DNA from: Rhodococcus_G sp042754225
Lineage (GTDB): Bacteria > Actinomycetota > Actinomycetes > Mycobacteriales > Mycobacteriaceae
DNA: 64,000 nt
Assembly (NCBI RefSeq): GCF_042754225.1
Contig: NZ_JBHZAH010000005.1
Location: 31,316 to 95,315, forward strand
Direction: 5' to 3'
Under the pieces are notes generated by a model. That model saw only the letters and a list, made by a program, of their open reading frames with translations, searched no databases and had not been told where the DNA came from. Shown piece after piece: positions 7,816 to 15,614 of this stretch. How positions within the stretch are numbered: the first letter of the stretch is position 1; each line of letters begins with the position of its first letter. Position numbers and translations under genes: made by a program.

Positions 7816-8540
7816 GTGAAGCGGTGCGGGGCAAGGCCGGGGAACAGGATCTCAGTGTGTGGGGGTGGGTCAAGAGCATCGTCTCCTGGCTCGTGCTCCT
7901 GCTGTTGCTGGCGATCCTGGCCCTGACCATCGTCGTACCCCGGCTGACGGGGGCGACGCCCTACACCGTGCTCACCGGCTCGATGCGCCCCACCTACCCG
8001 CCCGGCACCCTGATCGTGGTGAAGCCGCAGGATCCACTCACGCTCGGGGTGGGGGACGCGATCACCTTCCAGAAGGAATCCGGGAACCCGGAGGTGGTGA
8101 CGCATCGGATCATCGAGTCGCGACAGAACTCGAAGGGCGAACGCAGCTTCGTCACCCAGGGTGACGCGAATCCGTCCAGGGACATGAATCCCGTTGTTCC
8201 GGAACAGGTGCGAGGCAAGGTCTGGTACAGCGTCCCGTACCTCGGCTACGTCAACAGCGTGATCACCGGCCAGCAGCGGGCGCTGATGGTGACGGTCGTC
8301 GTCGGCGGCCTGTTTCTCTACGCCGGGTGGATGTTCGTCGGTGCGTTCCGGGACCGCTCCCGCAAGGGCAACGACGACGGGTCCGGCGCGGACGGCCCCG
8401 CGAACCCTGTGACCACCGCGAATCCCGCACCCGAGACCGTCCGCTTTGCGCCGCGGGTGCCCGCGACGCAGGACCAACGATTCGCGGACGCGGACACCAT
8501 CATCATTCCTCGGATAGAGAGCCGGCACCGAGCACCCTGA
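7812..8540 (+). CDS. SipW-type signal peptidase I, cassette 2
   Basis: A 242-residue membrane peptidase starting at the ATG that overlaps the previous stop (ATGA). A first membrane helix (about 21-42) is followed by the catalytic Ser57 in TGSMRPTY, the PPGTLIVV turn, His98 in VVTHRI as general base (SipW/ER type), and the TQGDAN box near 115-120. A second membrane helix (about 157-178) and a disordered Pro/Asp-rich cytoplasmic tail complete the protein. Known: SipW-type peptidases cleave TasA-class precursors. Here the likely substrates are the exported proteins upstream. Unlike the peptidase at 4926 it has no fused exported domain, so the two cassettes differ in this respect. Confidence 0.92.
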   Translation: MSEAVRGKAGEQDLSVWGWVKSIVSWLVLLLLLAILALTIVVPRLTGATPYTVLTGSMRPTYPPGTLIVVKPQDPLTLGVGDAITFQKESGNPEVVTHRIIESRQNSKGERSFVTQGDANPSRDMNPVVPEQVRGKVWYSVPYLGYVNSVITGQQRALMVTVVVGGLFLYAGWMFVGAFRDRSRKGNDDGSGADGPANPVTTANPAPETVRFAPRVPATQDQRFADADTIIIPRIESRHRAP

Positions 8541-8570
8541 TCCCGAAAGTGTCGGCGAGGACTCGACCTC

Positions 8571-8613
8571 CCCGAACGCCCAGACGGAGAGTCGAACCGT
8601 CTGGGCGTTCGGG
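8571..8613. terminator. strong hairpin terminator
   Basis: A perfect 17-bp inverted repeat, CCCGAACGCCCAGACGG at 8571-8587 and its complement at 8597-8613, with a 9-base loop. It lies between the convergent ends of the signal peptidase gene (plus) and the VOC gene (minus), so it probably serves both. There is no T-run, as is usual in this group. Confidence 0.8.
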
Positions 8614-8628
8614 TGTTCACGGGCCGGT

Positions 8629-9051
8629 TCAGGCGTCGCAGAGCACTCCCCGTGGAAGGCGCAGGCAGAATGAGTGCCCCGCCGGATCCAGCAGCACCCG
8701 GTACACGTCGGGCGCGTTCCGCTCGAACGCGACTCGAGCCCCCCAGGCGCGCCGCCTCGTCCGCGGCGGCGTCCAGGTCGTCCACGACGAGGTCCGGTGA
8801 ATCTGTTTCGGCACAGTGCTGTCCGGCCGTGACGGGGCTCGGTAGTCGGCCACCCGGATCGCGGTCAGCATGCCCCGCGGGAAGATCACGGTGACGCACT
8901 TGTCGCTCGCTCGCGCGACCTCTCGGCCGAGTATTTCGCACCAGAAGCTCGCGAGGGAGGCCGGCTCGTCGCAGTCCAGGGTTATCGATCCCACGCGCGC
9001 AACGGCGATGCCTGCACGTCCCGTAGCCGCACCGATTCCGCTGCCCGGCAC
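8629..9051 (-). CDS. VOC (glyoxalase-fold) protein with apparent double frameshift
   Basis: A 140-residue open frame. The N-terminal VOC module is clear (VGSITLDCDEPASLASFW... and VADYRAPS), as is the C-terminal RVLLDPAGHSFCLRL. Between about 8739 and 8796 the frame reads RTSSWTTWTPPRT, which is foreign to the family. The neighbouring frame reads DLVVDDLDAAADEAARLG, exactly what VOC proteins have there. Adding one G near 8794 and removing one C/G from the six-base run at 8739-8744 restores the family sequence. This is either a real compensated frameshift or a pair of sequencing indels. The start may be downstream of 9051. Substrate unknown. Confidence 0.65.
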   Translation of the reverse strand: MPGSGIGAATGRAGIAVARVGSITLDCDEPASLASFWCEILGREVARASDKCVTVIFPRGMLTAIRVADYRAPSRPDSTVPKQIHRTSSWTTWTPPRTRRRAWGARVAFERNAPDVYRVLLDPAGHSFCLRLPRGVLCDA

Positions 9052-9057
9052 AACGAA

Positions 9058-9101
9058 ACGAGCGCCTGTGGTGACCGGGGTCGGTCACCACAGGCGCTCG
9101 T
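9058..9101. terminator. bidirectional hairpin terminator
   Basis: A perfect 19-bp inverted repeat, 9058-9076 and 9083-9101, starting ACGAGCGCCTG, with a 6-base loop. It lies just downstream of the minus-strand Ig-repeat gene and directly upstream of the VOC gene start, so it most likely ends transcription of the Ig-repeat gene. Confidence 0.8.
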
Positions 9102-9128
9102 CGTGGAGCGGGCGCTACTGGCGCGGCG

Positions 9129-10301
9129 CTAGCTGCTACCGAAGATGCCGCCGACCATGTCCATCGAGCCGTTTGCGGAACCGGTGTTGCCCGGATCCGG
9201 GATCGCGGTGATCGTGATCGTCTGCGGGGCCGAGGTGGCGGCGGCGTTGGCGCTGTCACCCGAGTAGACCGCGGTGAGGACGAACTGGCCCGGGTTCGGG
9301 AAGATGTTGGTCACCTCGACGACGCCGTTCACGATCGGCATCGGGACGCCGATGTTCTTGGTCCCCTCCTTGAACTGGACGGTGCCGGTGGCGGTGGCCG
9401 GGGCCACGACCGCCTTGAGCTGCACGCCGGCCGCGGCGACGGCGGTGGCGGGCGCGGTCAGCGTGACGCTGCTCTGGCCCGGCGCGGGCGCGCCGACCGT
9501 CACGGTGAACGCCTGCGAGGTGGAGGTCGCGAAGCCCGCGGCGCCGGAGTAGACGGCGGTGATGCTGCGCGCACCCTGGGTGGTGAAGGTGTGCGACAGC
9601 GTCGCGGTGCCGTTGGTGACGGTGACCGGGCCGCCGAGGTTGGTGGTGCCGTCCTTGAACTGGACGGTGCCGGTGGCCTCGGCCGGGGTGACGGTCGCGG
9701 TGAGGTCGACCGCTACACCGGTGGTCGCGGTGGCCGGGCCGGTGACGGCCGTGGTGGTAGTCGCGGCGGCCGGATCGAGCTCGAAGTCGAGGGCGAAGTC
9801 CGGGTTGATCGAGGCGTTCTGGGACTCGTTACCCGCGGTGGCCGGCATGCCGACGACGAGCAGGACCTTGGCGCTCTCGCCGGGGGCGAGGTGAATCGAC
9901 TTGAGTTCGGTGCCCGGCGCTGCGACGCCCTGGACGAGGTCGACGACCTGCCCGGTCGCGTCGTTGATCTCCGCCCGCACGTAGGCCTGGACGTCCGGTG
10001 CGTTCTTGGTCCAGTTACCGAGGTACACCTGCAGGGTGCCGCCGGTGGCGGTGGTGTTCTTCGCCCAGAACTTGGAGGTGGCCTCGCCGCCGGGGATCAG
10101 CTGGCCCTGGAGGGCCGGGATCTGGTCCATTCCGCCCCAGGTGTTCTGGTCGGCGGAGTACTGGATGACGTTGGGATCGGCGTGCGCGGCGGCCGGCATC
10201 AGCACGGCGGCAAACACCGCCAGGAACAGAGCTGCGACTGCGCCGCCGATGGCAGTGGCAAGCCGCGTGACGCCGCCCTGCGTGTTGATGGAGGTGGTCA
10301 T
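9129..10301 (-). CDS. secreted Ig-like repeat protein
   Basis: A 390-residue secreted protein. The Sec signal (about 1-42) has a long hydrophobic core and an AAAHA-DP cleavage site. Residues 43-175 form a beta domain beginning IQYSADQNTWG, with an LIPGGEATSKFWAKN segment reminiscent of the TasA-like proteins upstream. Two Ig-like repeats follow (about 180-270 and 275-365), each with ATGTVQFK and TAVYSG, the signature of bacterial Ig-like domain 5-type repeats. The tail is short and Gly/Ser-rich, with no sortase motif or membrane anchor. Probably a surface or matrix adhesin-like protein. Being next to the SipW locus, it may belong to the same extracellular structure (inference). Confidence 0.78.
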   Translation of the reverse strand: MTTSINTQGGVTRLATAIGGAVAALFLAVFAAVLMPAAAHADPNVIQYSADQNTWGGMDQIPALQGQLIPGGEATSKFWAKNTTATGGTLQVYLGNWTKNAPDVQAYVRAEINDATGQVVDLVQGVAAPGTELKSIHLAPGESAKVLLVVGMPATAGNESQNASINPDFALDFELDPAAATTTTAVTGPATATTGVAVDLTATVTPAEATGTVQFKDGTTNLGGPVTVTNGTATLSHTFTTQGARSITAVYSGAAGFATSTSQAFTVTVGAPAPGQSSVTLTAPATAVAAAGVQLKAVVAPATATGTVQFKEGTKNIGVPMPIVNGVVEVTNIFPNPGQFVLTAVYSGDSANAAATSAPQTITITAIPDPGNTGSANGSMDMVGGIFGSS

Positions 10302-10771
10302 TGCGGCAGCGTAATTGAAGAACTAGTCCAAGCGTCCAGTTTGTAGAAACTTGTATCGTCGTCCAGCGCTGACGGCCGTAAGTTACCCGAACGAGTCGGT
10401 GTCGGCCGTTCGACTGCCGTATCGGCGTGTCTGGCGGGGCGCGCCGACCGTCGGTGCGGGGGTGCGGCGTTCACGCCCCTGAGCAGGCCCGAAAAGATCT
10501 TGAGCTGGTTCCCATATTTTGGCGGGTCACCGCGGCGATTCGTCCAATTGGTGGGGCATCGGTGCCGGGAGTAGGGTGTCGAGGTCCAGCAGAGTCGATG
10601 GAAGAGGGAGGTGTGGCTTGTCGTGAAGGGCCAACCTCCCAGTACCTGCCGAAGTCGTCGCTGAGTCCTCGGGCACAGCTCCCTCGCGCAGCGGCGATTT
10701 CGTGATCACCACACTGCACGTCGACACATGACGTGCTGCCCGTGCATCCGACTTACGCGAAAGCCGTTCCC
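10302..10771. promoter_or_regulatory. divergent intergenic region before corA
   Basis: About 470 bases between the minus-strand Ig-repeat gene and corA, with AT-richer stretches near 10310-10380. On the minus strand a TACGCT hexamer (10308-10313) sits 6 bases before the ATG of the Ig-repeat gene, a spacing that would give a leaderless or nearly leaderless transcript. A short open frame at 10427-10705 has no family features or ribosome site and is not called. Nothing else recognised. Confidence 0.45.
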
Positions 10772-11923
10772 ATGCGTGACAAGCGACCCTTCCGCCCGCT
10801 GCTGCCCAGCCGTGCCGCCGACCCCTCCCGCGAACTGATCGCGCCCGAGCATTCGATGGCGCCTCACCACACGCCGCCCGCCCGGGTGGTCGTCGCACCG
10901 GTGGAGGCGAGCGTCGTCAACAGTGCCGTCTACCGCGACGGTCGCCGGATCGAGACGCCCGTGAACCTGGCCGACGCGCTGCGCAGCCTGCCCGACGCAT
11001 CGTCGATGGCGTGGATCGGGATGTACCGCCCCGACGAGGAGCAGCTGCTCGCCGCGGCGGAACAGTTCGGCCTGCACGAGCTCGCGGTCGAGGACGCCAT
11101 CGTCGCGCACCAGCGGCCGAAGCTCGAGCGGTACGGCGACACCCTGTTCGTGGTGCTGCGGGCCGCGCGCTACGTCGACGAGACCGAACGCGTCGACTTC
11201 GGTGAACTGCACATCTTCTGCGGCCCGACCTTCGTCCTGACCGTCCGGCACAGCGAGTCACCCGACCTCTCCGCCGTCCGGACCCGCATGGAGAACGACC
11301 CGGACCTGCTCCGGCTCGGGCCCGAGGCGGTGCTCTACGCCATCCTGGACGCGGTGGTGGACGGGTACGCGCCGGTGGTCGCCGGCCTGCAGAACGACAT
11401 CGACGAGATCGAGACCGAGGTGTTCAGCGGCGATCCGAGGGTGTCGCGGCGCATCTACGAACTCACCCGCGAGGTGATCGAGTTCCAGCGCGCCACCCGG
11501 CCGCTGCTCGACATGCTCAGCGGCCTGTCCGCCGGCTTCGAGAAGTACAAGACCGACGAGGAACTGCAGCGCTACCTGCGCGACGTCACCGACCACGCCA
11601 CCACGGTCGTCGAGCGGGCCGACGGGTTCCGTCAGCTGCTCGGCAACATCCTCACCGTCAACGCCACGCTGGTCTCGCAGACCCAGAACGAGGAGATGTC
11701 GGCGTTGACCCAGGCCAGCTACGCGCAGAACGAGGAGATCAAGAAGGTCTCCGCGTGGGCGGCAATCCTGTTCGCACCGACCCTGATCGGCACCGTGTAC
11801 GGCATGAACTTCGACTCCATGCCGGAGCTGCACTGGATCGGCGGCTACCCGATGGCGCTGATGATGATGGTGCTCACCTGTTTCGGGCTGTACACCGTGT
11901 TCAAGCGCCGGGGTTGGCTCTAG
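10772..11923 (+). CDS. corA: CorA-family magnesium/cobalt transporter
   Basis: A 383-residue protein from the ATG at 10772. The large soluble alpha/beta N-domain is followed by long helices (about 190-320) with heptad character, including DIDEIETEVFSG. Two C-terminal membrane helices follow, with the ion-selectivity motif YGMNF ending the first and MPELHW in the loop. Known: CorA forms a pentameric channel for Mg2+ (also Co2+, Ni2+) with the GMN loop at the pore mouth. The very C-terminus, KRRGWL, is typical. An upstream in-frame ATG (10733) is possible, but the residues it adds are not family-like. Monocistronic by spacing. Confidence 0.93.
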   Translation: MRDKRPFRPLLPSRAADPSRELIAPEHSMAPHHTPPARVVVAPVEASVVNSAVYRDGRRIETPVNLADALRSLPDASSMAWIGMYRPDEEQLLAAAEQFGLHELAVEDAIVAHQRPKLERYGDTLFVVLRAARYVDETERVDFGELHIFCGPTFVLTVRHSESPDLSAVRTRMENDPDLLRLGPEAVLYAILDAVVDGYAPVVAGLQNDIDEIETEVFSGDPRVSRRIYELTREVIEFQRATRPLLDMLSGLSAGFEKYKTDEELQRYLRDVTDHATTVVERADGFRQLLGNILTVNATLVSQTQNEEMSALTQASYAQNEEIKKVSAWAAILFAPTLIGTVYGMNFDSMPELHWIGGYPMALMMMVLTCFGLYTVFKRRGWL

Positions 11924-12041
11924 CTCGAGGGCCGATTGGTGCCCTCGCGTACGACTTCCCGAGCACGCGGACGCCTGTACAGCGGTGCCGATGCGGCCAT
12001 ACGCTGGATGGACTCCGTCCCTCGAGAGTGAGGATGAGCCG

Positions 12042-12254
12042 ATGAGCAATCACGTGTACAGCGTCACCGAGGTGGTCGGGTCCTCGAAGAAGGGGATCGA
12101 CGACGCGATCGCGGGGGCGGTGGCCAGGGCCAACGAGACCGTCCGGAACCTGGAATGGTTCGAAGTCGTGCACACCCGCGGGCACATCGAGAACGGGAAG
12201 GTCGGCCACGTGCAGGTGACCCTCAAACTGGGGTTCCGGCTCGACACCGAGTAG
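12042..12254 (+). CDS. dodecin
   Basis: A 70-residue protein with the full dodecin pattern: MSNHVYSVTEVVGSS, a single helix (GIDDAIAGAVARANET), then the antiparallel strands with LEWFEVV and the GHVQVTLKLGFRL ending. Trp in LEWFEV corresponds to the residue that stacks on the flavin in bacterial dodecins. Known: dodecamers that store or buffer FMN and related cofactors. The start is chosen by a GAGTGAGGATGAG purine-rich stretch just upstream and by family length. Too small to be obvious in a coarse scan but well supported. Confidence 0.93.
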   Translation: MSNHVYSVTEVVGSSKKGIDDAIAGAVARANETVRNLEWFEVVHTRGHIENGKVGHVQVTLKLGFRLDTE

Positions 12255-12295
12255 TTCGGCGCGCCAATCGGTCCGGCGTGGGCGACTATGGGTGA

Positions 12296-13342
12296 GTGGA
12301 CCTGCCGCTGACCCCGCCCCTGCAACCGATGCTGGCGAAGGCCGCCGCGACGGTGCCGCCGCAGCCCGACGGCGCCGAGCCCGAGTGGTCGTACGAGCCG
12401 AAGTGGGACGGCTTCCGCGCCATCGTCTTCCGCGACGGCGACGAGGTCGTGCTCAGCTCCCGCAGCGGCAAGGACCTGGGCCGCTACTTCCCCGAGATGC
12501 TCGACGCGATCCGGGCCGAACTGCCCGAACGCTGCGTCCTCGACGGTGAACTGGTGGTCCCGCGCGAGGTGGACGGCCGCACCCGTCTGGACTGGGAATC
12601 GCTGTCGGAGCGCATCCATCCCGCCGCCAGCCGCGTCGCGCTTCTCGCCGAGCAGACGCCGTCGCAGCTGGTCGGCTTCGACCTGCTCGCGCTCGGCGAC
12701 GAGGACCTCACCGGTCGGCCGTTCGGGGCCCGCCGTGCCGCCCTGCTCGAGGTGGTCGGCGGCGGACCGTCCTGCCACGTCACCACCGCGACCACCGACG
12801 CCGCGCAGGCTCAGCGCTGGTTCAGCGAGTTCGAGGGCGCCGGCCTCGACGGTGTCGTCGCGAAAAAGCTTGCCGGGCCTTATCTTCCGAACAAGCGTGA
12901 GATGATCAAGGTGAAGCACTCGCGGACCGCGGACTGCGTGGTGATCGGGTACAGGCCGCACAAGAGTCAGTCGGGGATCGGGTCGATGCTGCTCGGCCTC
13001 TACGACGGCGACGACATGCACTTCATCGGCGGCGCTTCGGCGTTCACCGCGGCCCGCCGCGTCGAACTGCAGGCGATCCTCGATCCGCTGCGTCTCGGCG
13101 AGGACGTGGTGCACGACGGTGAGGCCAGCCGGTGGTCGGCGGGCAAGGACCGCCAGTGGGTGCCGCTGCGCCCGGAGCTCGTGATCGAGGTGGCCTACGA
13201 CCAGATGGAGGGCGACCGGCTGCGGCATGCCGCCCGCTTCCTGCGGTGGCGACCTGACCGCGACCCGCGGTCGTGCACCTACGAGCAGTTGGAGGTTCCG
13301 GTGCGCTACGACCTGAGCGACGTACTGGCAGGGGAGAAGTGA
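12296..13342 (+). CDS. ligC: ATP-dependent DNA ligase LigC
   Basis: A 348-residue ligase starting at GTG. The nucleotidyl-transferase domain carries motif I as EPKWDGFRAI, with adenylated Lys36, then SSRSGKDL, LDGELVV (motif III region), and DGVVAKK and IKVKH (motifs IV-V). The C-terminal OB domain follows. The length fits the stand-alone LigC type rather than LigD. The stop overlaps the start of the downstream primase-polymerase by one base. Known: in mycobacteria LigC works with Prim-PolC in gap filling and excision repair, and the two genes are neighbours; the same pairing here supports that role. Confidence 0.92.
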   Translation: MDLPLTPPLQPMLAKAAATVPPQPDGAEPEWSYEPKWDGFRAIVFRDGDEVVLSSRSGKDLGRYFPEMLDAIRAELPERCVLDGELVVPREVDGRTRLDWESLSERIHPAASRVALLAEQTPSQLVGFDLLALGDEDLTGRPFGARRAALLEVVGGGPSCHVTTATTDAAQAQRWFSEFEGAGLDGVVAKKLAGPYLPNKREMIKVKHSRTADCVVIGYRPHKSQSGIGSMLLGLYDGDDMHFIGGASAFTAARRVELQAILDPLRLGEDVVHDGEASRWSAGKDRQWVPLRPELVIEVAYDQMEGDRLRHAARFLRWRPDRDPRSCTYEQLEVPVRYDLSDVLAGEK

Positions 13343-14403
13343 TGGCGAAGGCGGCCGCGATCGAGCTGGACGTCGAGGGCATTCCGGTGCGACTGTCGAG
13401 CCCCGACAAGATCATGTTTCCGCAGCTCGGCGCCGAGGGCGGCACCAAACGGCATCTTGCCGAGTACTACCGGGCGGTCGCCACGTTCGGCGGCGGCGGC
13501 ATCCTGACCGCGCTGCGTCAGCGGCCCACCCACCTGCAGCGGTTCCCGGACGGCATCGAGGGCGAGGAGGTGTACCAGAAACGGATCCCCGCCAAGCACC
13601 CCGACTTCGTCGACACCTGCACGGTCACCAACCCGAACGGGCGGACGGCCGACGCGCTGCTGGTGCGCAGCGCCGCCGACATCGTGTGGGCGGCGCAGAT
13701 GGGCAACGTGACCTTCCACCCGTGGCCGGTGCGCTGCGCGGACACCGACCGGCCCGACGAACTGCGGATCGACCTCGACCCGCAGCCCGGCACCGGGTTC
13801 GCCGAGGCGCGGGCGGTCGCCCTGGACCTGCTGGCGCCGCTGCTCGACGAGTTGGGGCTGGTCGGCTACCCGAAGACCTCCGGCGGTCGCGGGGTGCACG
13901 TGTACGTGCGGATCGAACCACGCTGGGACTTCATCGAGGTGCGACGCGCGGTGATCGCGCTTGCCCGGGAGATCGAGCGTCGCGATCCGGCCCGCGTGAC
14001 CACCGCCTGGTGGAAGGAGGAACGCGGGGAGCGGATCTTCGTTGACTTCAACCAGACCGCACGGGACAAGACGGTCGCCTCGGCGTACTCCGTGCGCAAG
14101 ACCGCGCGAGCGACGGTGTCGACGCCGGTGACGTGGGCGGAGTTGGCGGACGTCGAACCGGACGACTTCACCATCGCCACCGTCCCGCGCCGGCTCGCCG
14201 AGCGCGGCGACCCGGCCGCCGGCATCGACGCGGTCGCGCACACGCTCGACGGACTGCTCGAGATGGCCGAGCGGGACGCCGCGAACGGGCTCGGGGACAT
14301 GCCCTATCCGCCGCAGTACCCGAAGATGCCCGGCGAGCCGAAGCGGGTGCAGCCGAGTCGGGATCGGGACCGGCCGAGGGAGAACGAGGACCCGACACAC
14401 TGA
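13342..14403 (+). CDS. LigD-polymerase-type primase-polymerase (Prim-PolC-like)
   Basis: A 353-residue archaeo-eukaryotic-primase-fold polymerase. The metal-binding motif is LRIDLDPQPG (Asp144, Asp146), followed by KTSGGRGVHVYVRI with the His of motif II, and IFVDFNQTARDKTVASAYSVR near motif III. This is the stand-alone polymerase form found beside LigC. It differs from full LigD, which carries nuclease and ligase domains. The gene overlaps ligC by one base, so the two are translationally coupled. The Asp/Arg/Glu-rich tail after about residue 330 is probably disordered. Role: short gap filling with ribonucleotide preference in base excision or break repair (family knowledge). Confidence 0.9.
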   Translation: MAKAAAIELDVEGIPVRLSSPDKIMFPQLGAEGGTKRHLAEYYRAVATFGGGGILTALRQRPTHLQRFPDGIEGEEVYQKRIPAKHPDFVDTCTVTNPNGRTADALLVRSAADIVWAAQMGNVTFHPWPVRCADTDRPDELRIDLDPQPGTGFAEARAVALDLLAPLLDELGLVGYPKTSGGRGVHVYVRIEPRWDFIEVRRAVIALAREIERRDPARVTTAWWKEERGERIFVDFNQTARDKTVASAYSVRKTARATVSTPVTWAELADVEPDDFTIATVPRRLAERGDPAAGIDAVAHTLDGLLEMAERDAANGLGDMPYPPQYPKMPGEPKRVQPSRDRDRPRENEDPTH

Positions 14404-15022
14404 CCGGCCGCGGCATGGTCCGGCATCCCGGCGATGCCCTCCGCCACGAGATGCAATGGTGGCAAGGCCAGTTCGCTCATGGGCGATGCGAGGTCGCGCC
14501 CTCGCGACAGGCAAGTGGGAGAAGGTCGCGTGGGTCCGGGCGCACGCCCGAGCCGGTACCGGCAGCGGTGGCAGGGCTCGGTCGCGATACGGGTCTCGCC
14601 GAACCGGTCGATCCGGGCCTGAGGTGATCGAACGGCCGGGACTCACAGCCAGGGGTGCGCGATGACTCCGGAGACGAACCCACACCTTCAGAGCACGTGG
14701 ATGTATCGACTGCCACTGCCCATGCCGTGGCGGATCGCGCTGTGGTCGATCATCGGATGCGACTGCCGCGACCGTCATGAACCCAGGCCAGCGCGGCGAT
14801 GAGGGTGTCGGCACCCCTGAAGATGCCGATCATCCCGTGCGCATACGGCCGGCGGCTCAGTTGTTGGTGACCGCGGAGCATTGCCGGCATGTTCCGGCTG
14901 GGCGTCGATCCCCGGAAGTAGCGCGTTTTCGGTCCCCGTTCGCCGGAATTCGACAGTAGGCTCATCACGATCGGCAGTACATCGTCACACGGCAGTTCAC
15001 ACGCGAACGTTCGGAGGATGAG
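14404..15022. other. unassigned intergenic stretch
   Basis: About 620 bases between the primase-polymerase and the HdeD-like gene. Short open frames occur on both strands, but none has a ribosome site, a family motif and consistent codon use together. The minus-strand frame at 14750-14930 encodes a plausible peptide containing RRPYAHGMIGIFRGAD, and could be the remnant of a small gene. No RNA gene or clear repeat seen. The end of the region (14960-15022) should hold the promoter of the HdeD-like gene. Confidence 0.4.
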
Positions 15023-15610
15023 ATGACCGAGAGCCCTATCGTCGACAGCAACGAGGCGATCCTGCGGATCGCCAAGGACGTGTGGTGGATGCTGCTGGTC
15101 CGCGGCATCGTCGCGATCGCGTTCGGCATAGTCGCCATCGCCTGGCCGCATGTGACGGTCAAGGCGTTGATCGTGGTGGTCGGCATCTTCTGGATCGTCG
15201 ACGGAATCATCTCGGCGGTCCGAGCGGTGCAGGCCCGCAAGGTCGTGCAGAGCTGGGTGTGGTGGCTGGCTGCCGCCCTCGTGTCGGTGACGGCGGGCAT
15301 CGTTCTGTTCGTCTGGCCCGACGTGACCGCCCTGGTGTTCGCCTACCTGATGGGATTCTGGGCGATCCTGCTAGGCATCCTCGAGGTGATCGGGTCATTC
15401 CAGGTGATGGCCAACGGGGGGCAGTGGATCGGGTCGATGGTGGCGGGCATCCTTGCCCTGCTGTTCGGTCTGATCCTGGTGATCTGGCCCGGCTCGGGCA
15501 TCACCGGGCTGATGTGGCTCGTCGGCGGGTTCGCCATCCTCTTCGGAATCCTCTTCCTGGTCGGGGCATTCCAGGTTCGTGCCGCCGGCAAACGCGCGGG
15601 CGTCGTGTGA
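15023..15610 (+). CDS. HdeD/DUF308 family membrane protein
   Basis: A 195-residue protein with six closely spaced membrane helices arranged as three repeats of a two-helix unit. Each unit has a GI-(A/V)-x-FV-x-WP-like motif: GIVAIAWPHVT, GIVLFVWPDVT, GLILVIWPGSG. This repeat is the hallmark of HdeD/DUF308 proteins, linked in enterobacteria to acid resistance; the role in actinobacteria is not established. A good ribosome site (GGAGG) precedes the ATG. It ends four bases before the serine hydrolase, so the two are probably co-transcribed. Confidence 0.85.
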   Translation: MTESPIVDSNEAILRIAKDVWWMLLVRGIVAIAFGIVAIAWPHVTVKALIVVVGIFWIVDGIISAVRAVQARKVVQSWVWWLAAALVSVTAGIVLFVWPDVTALVFAYLMGFWAILLGILEVIGSFQVMANGGQWIGSMVAGILALLFGLILVIWPGSGITGLMWLVGGFAILFGILFLVGAFQVRAAGKRAGVV

Positions 15611-15614
15611 CCTC

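Noticed and set aside
10427..10705. A 92-codon open frame upstream of corA.
   Set aside because: No ribosome site, no recognisable domain, composition unlike neighbours.
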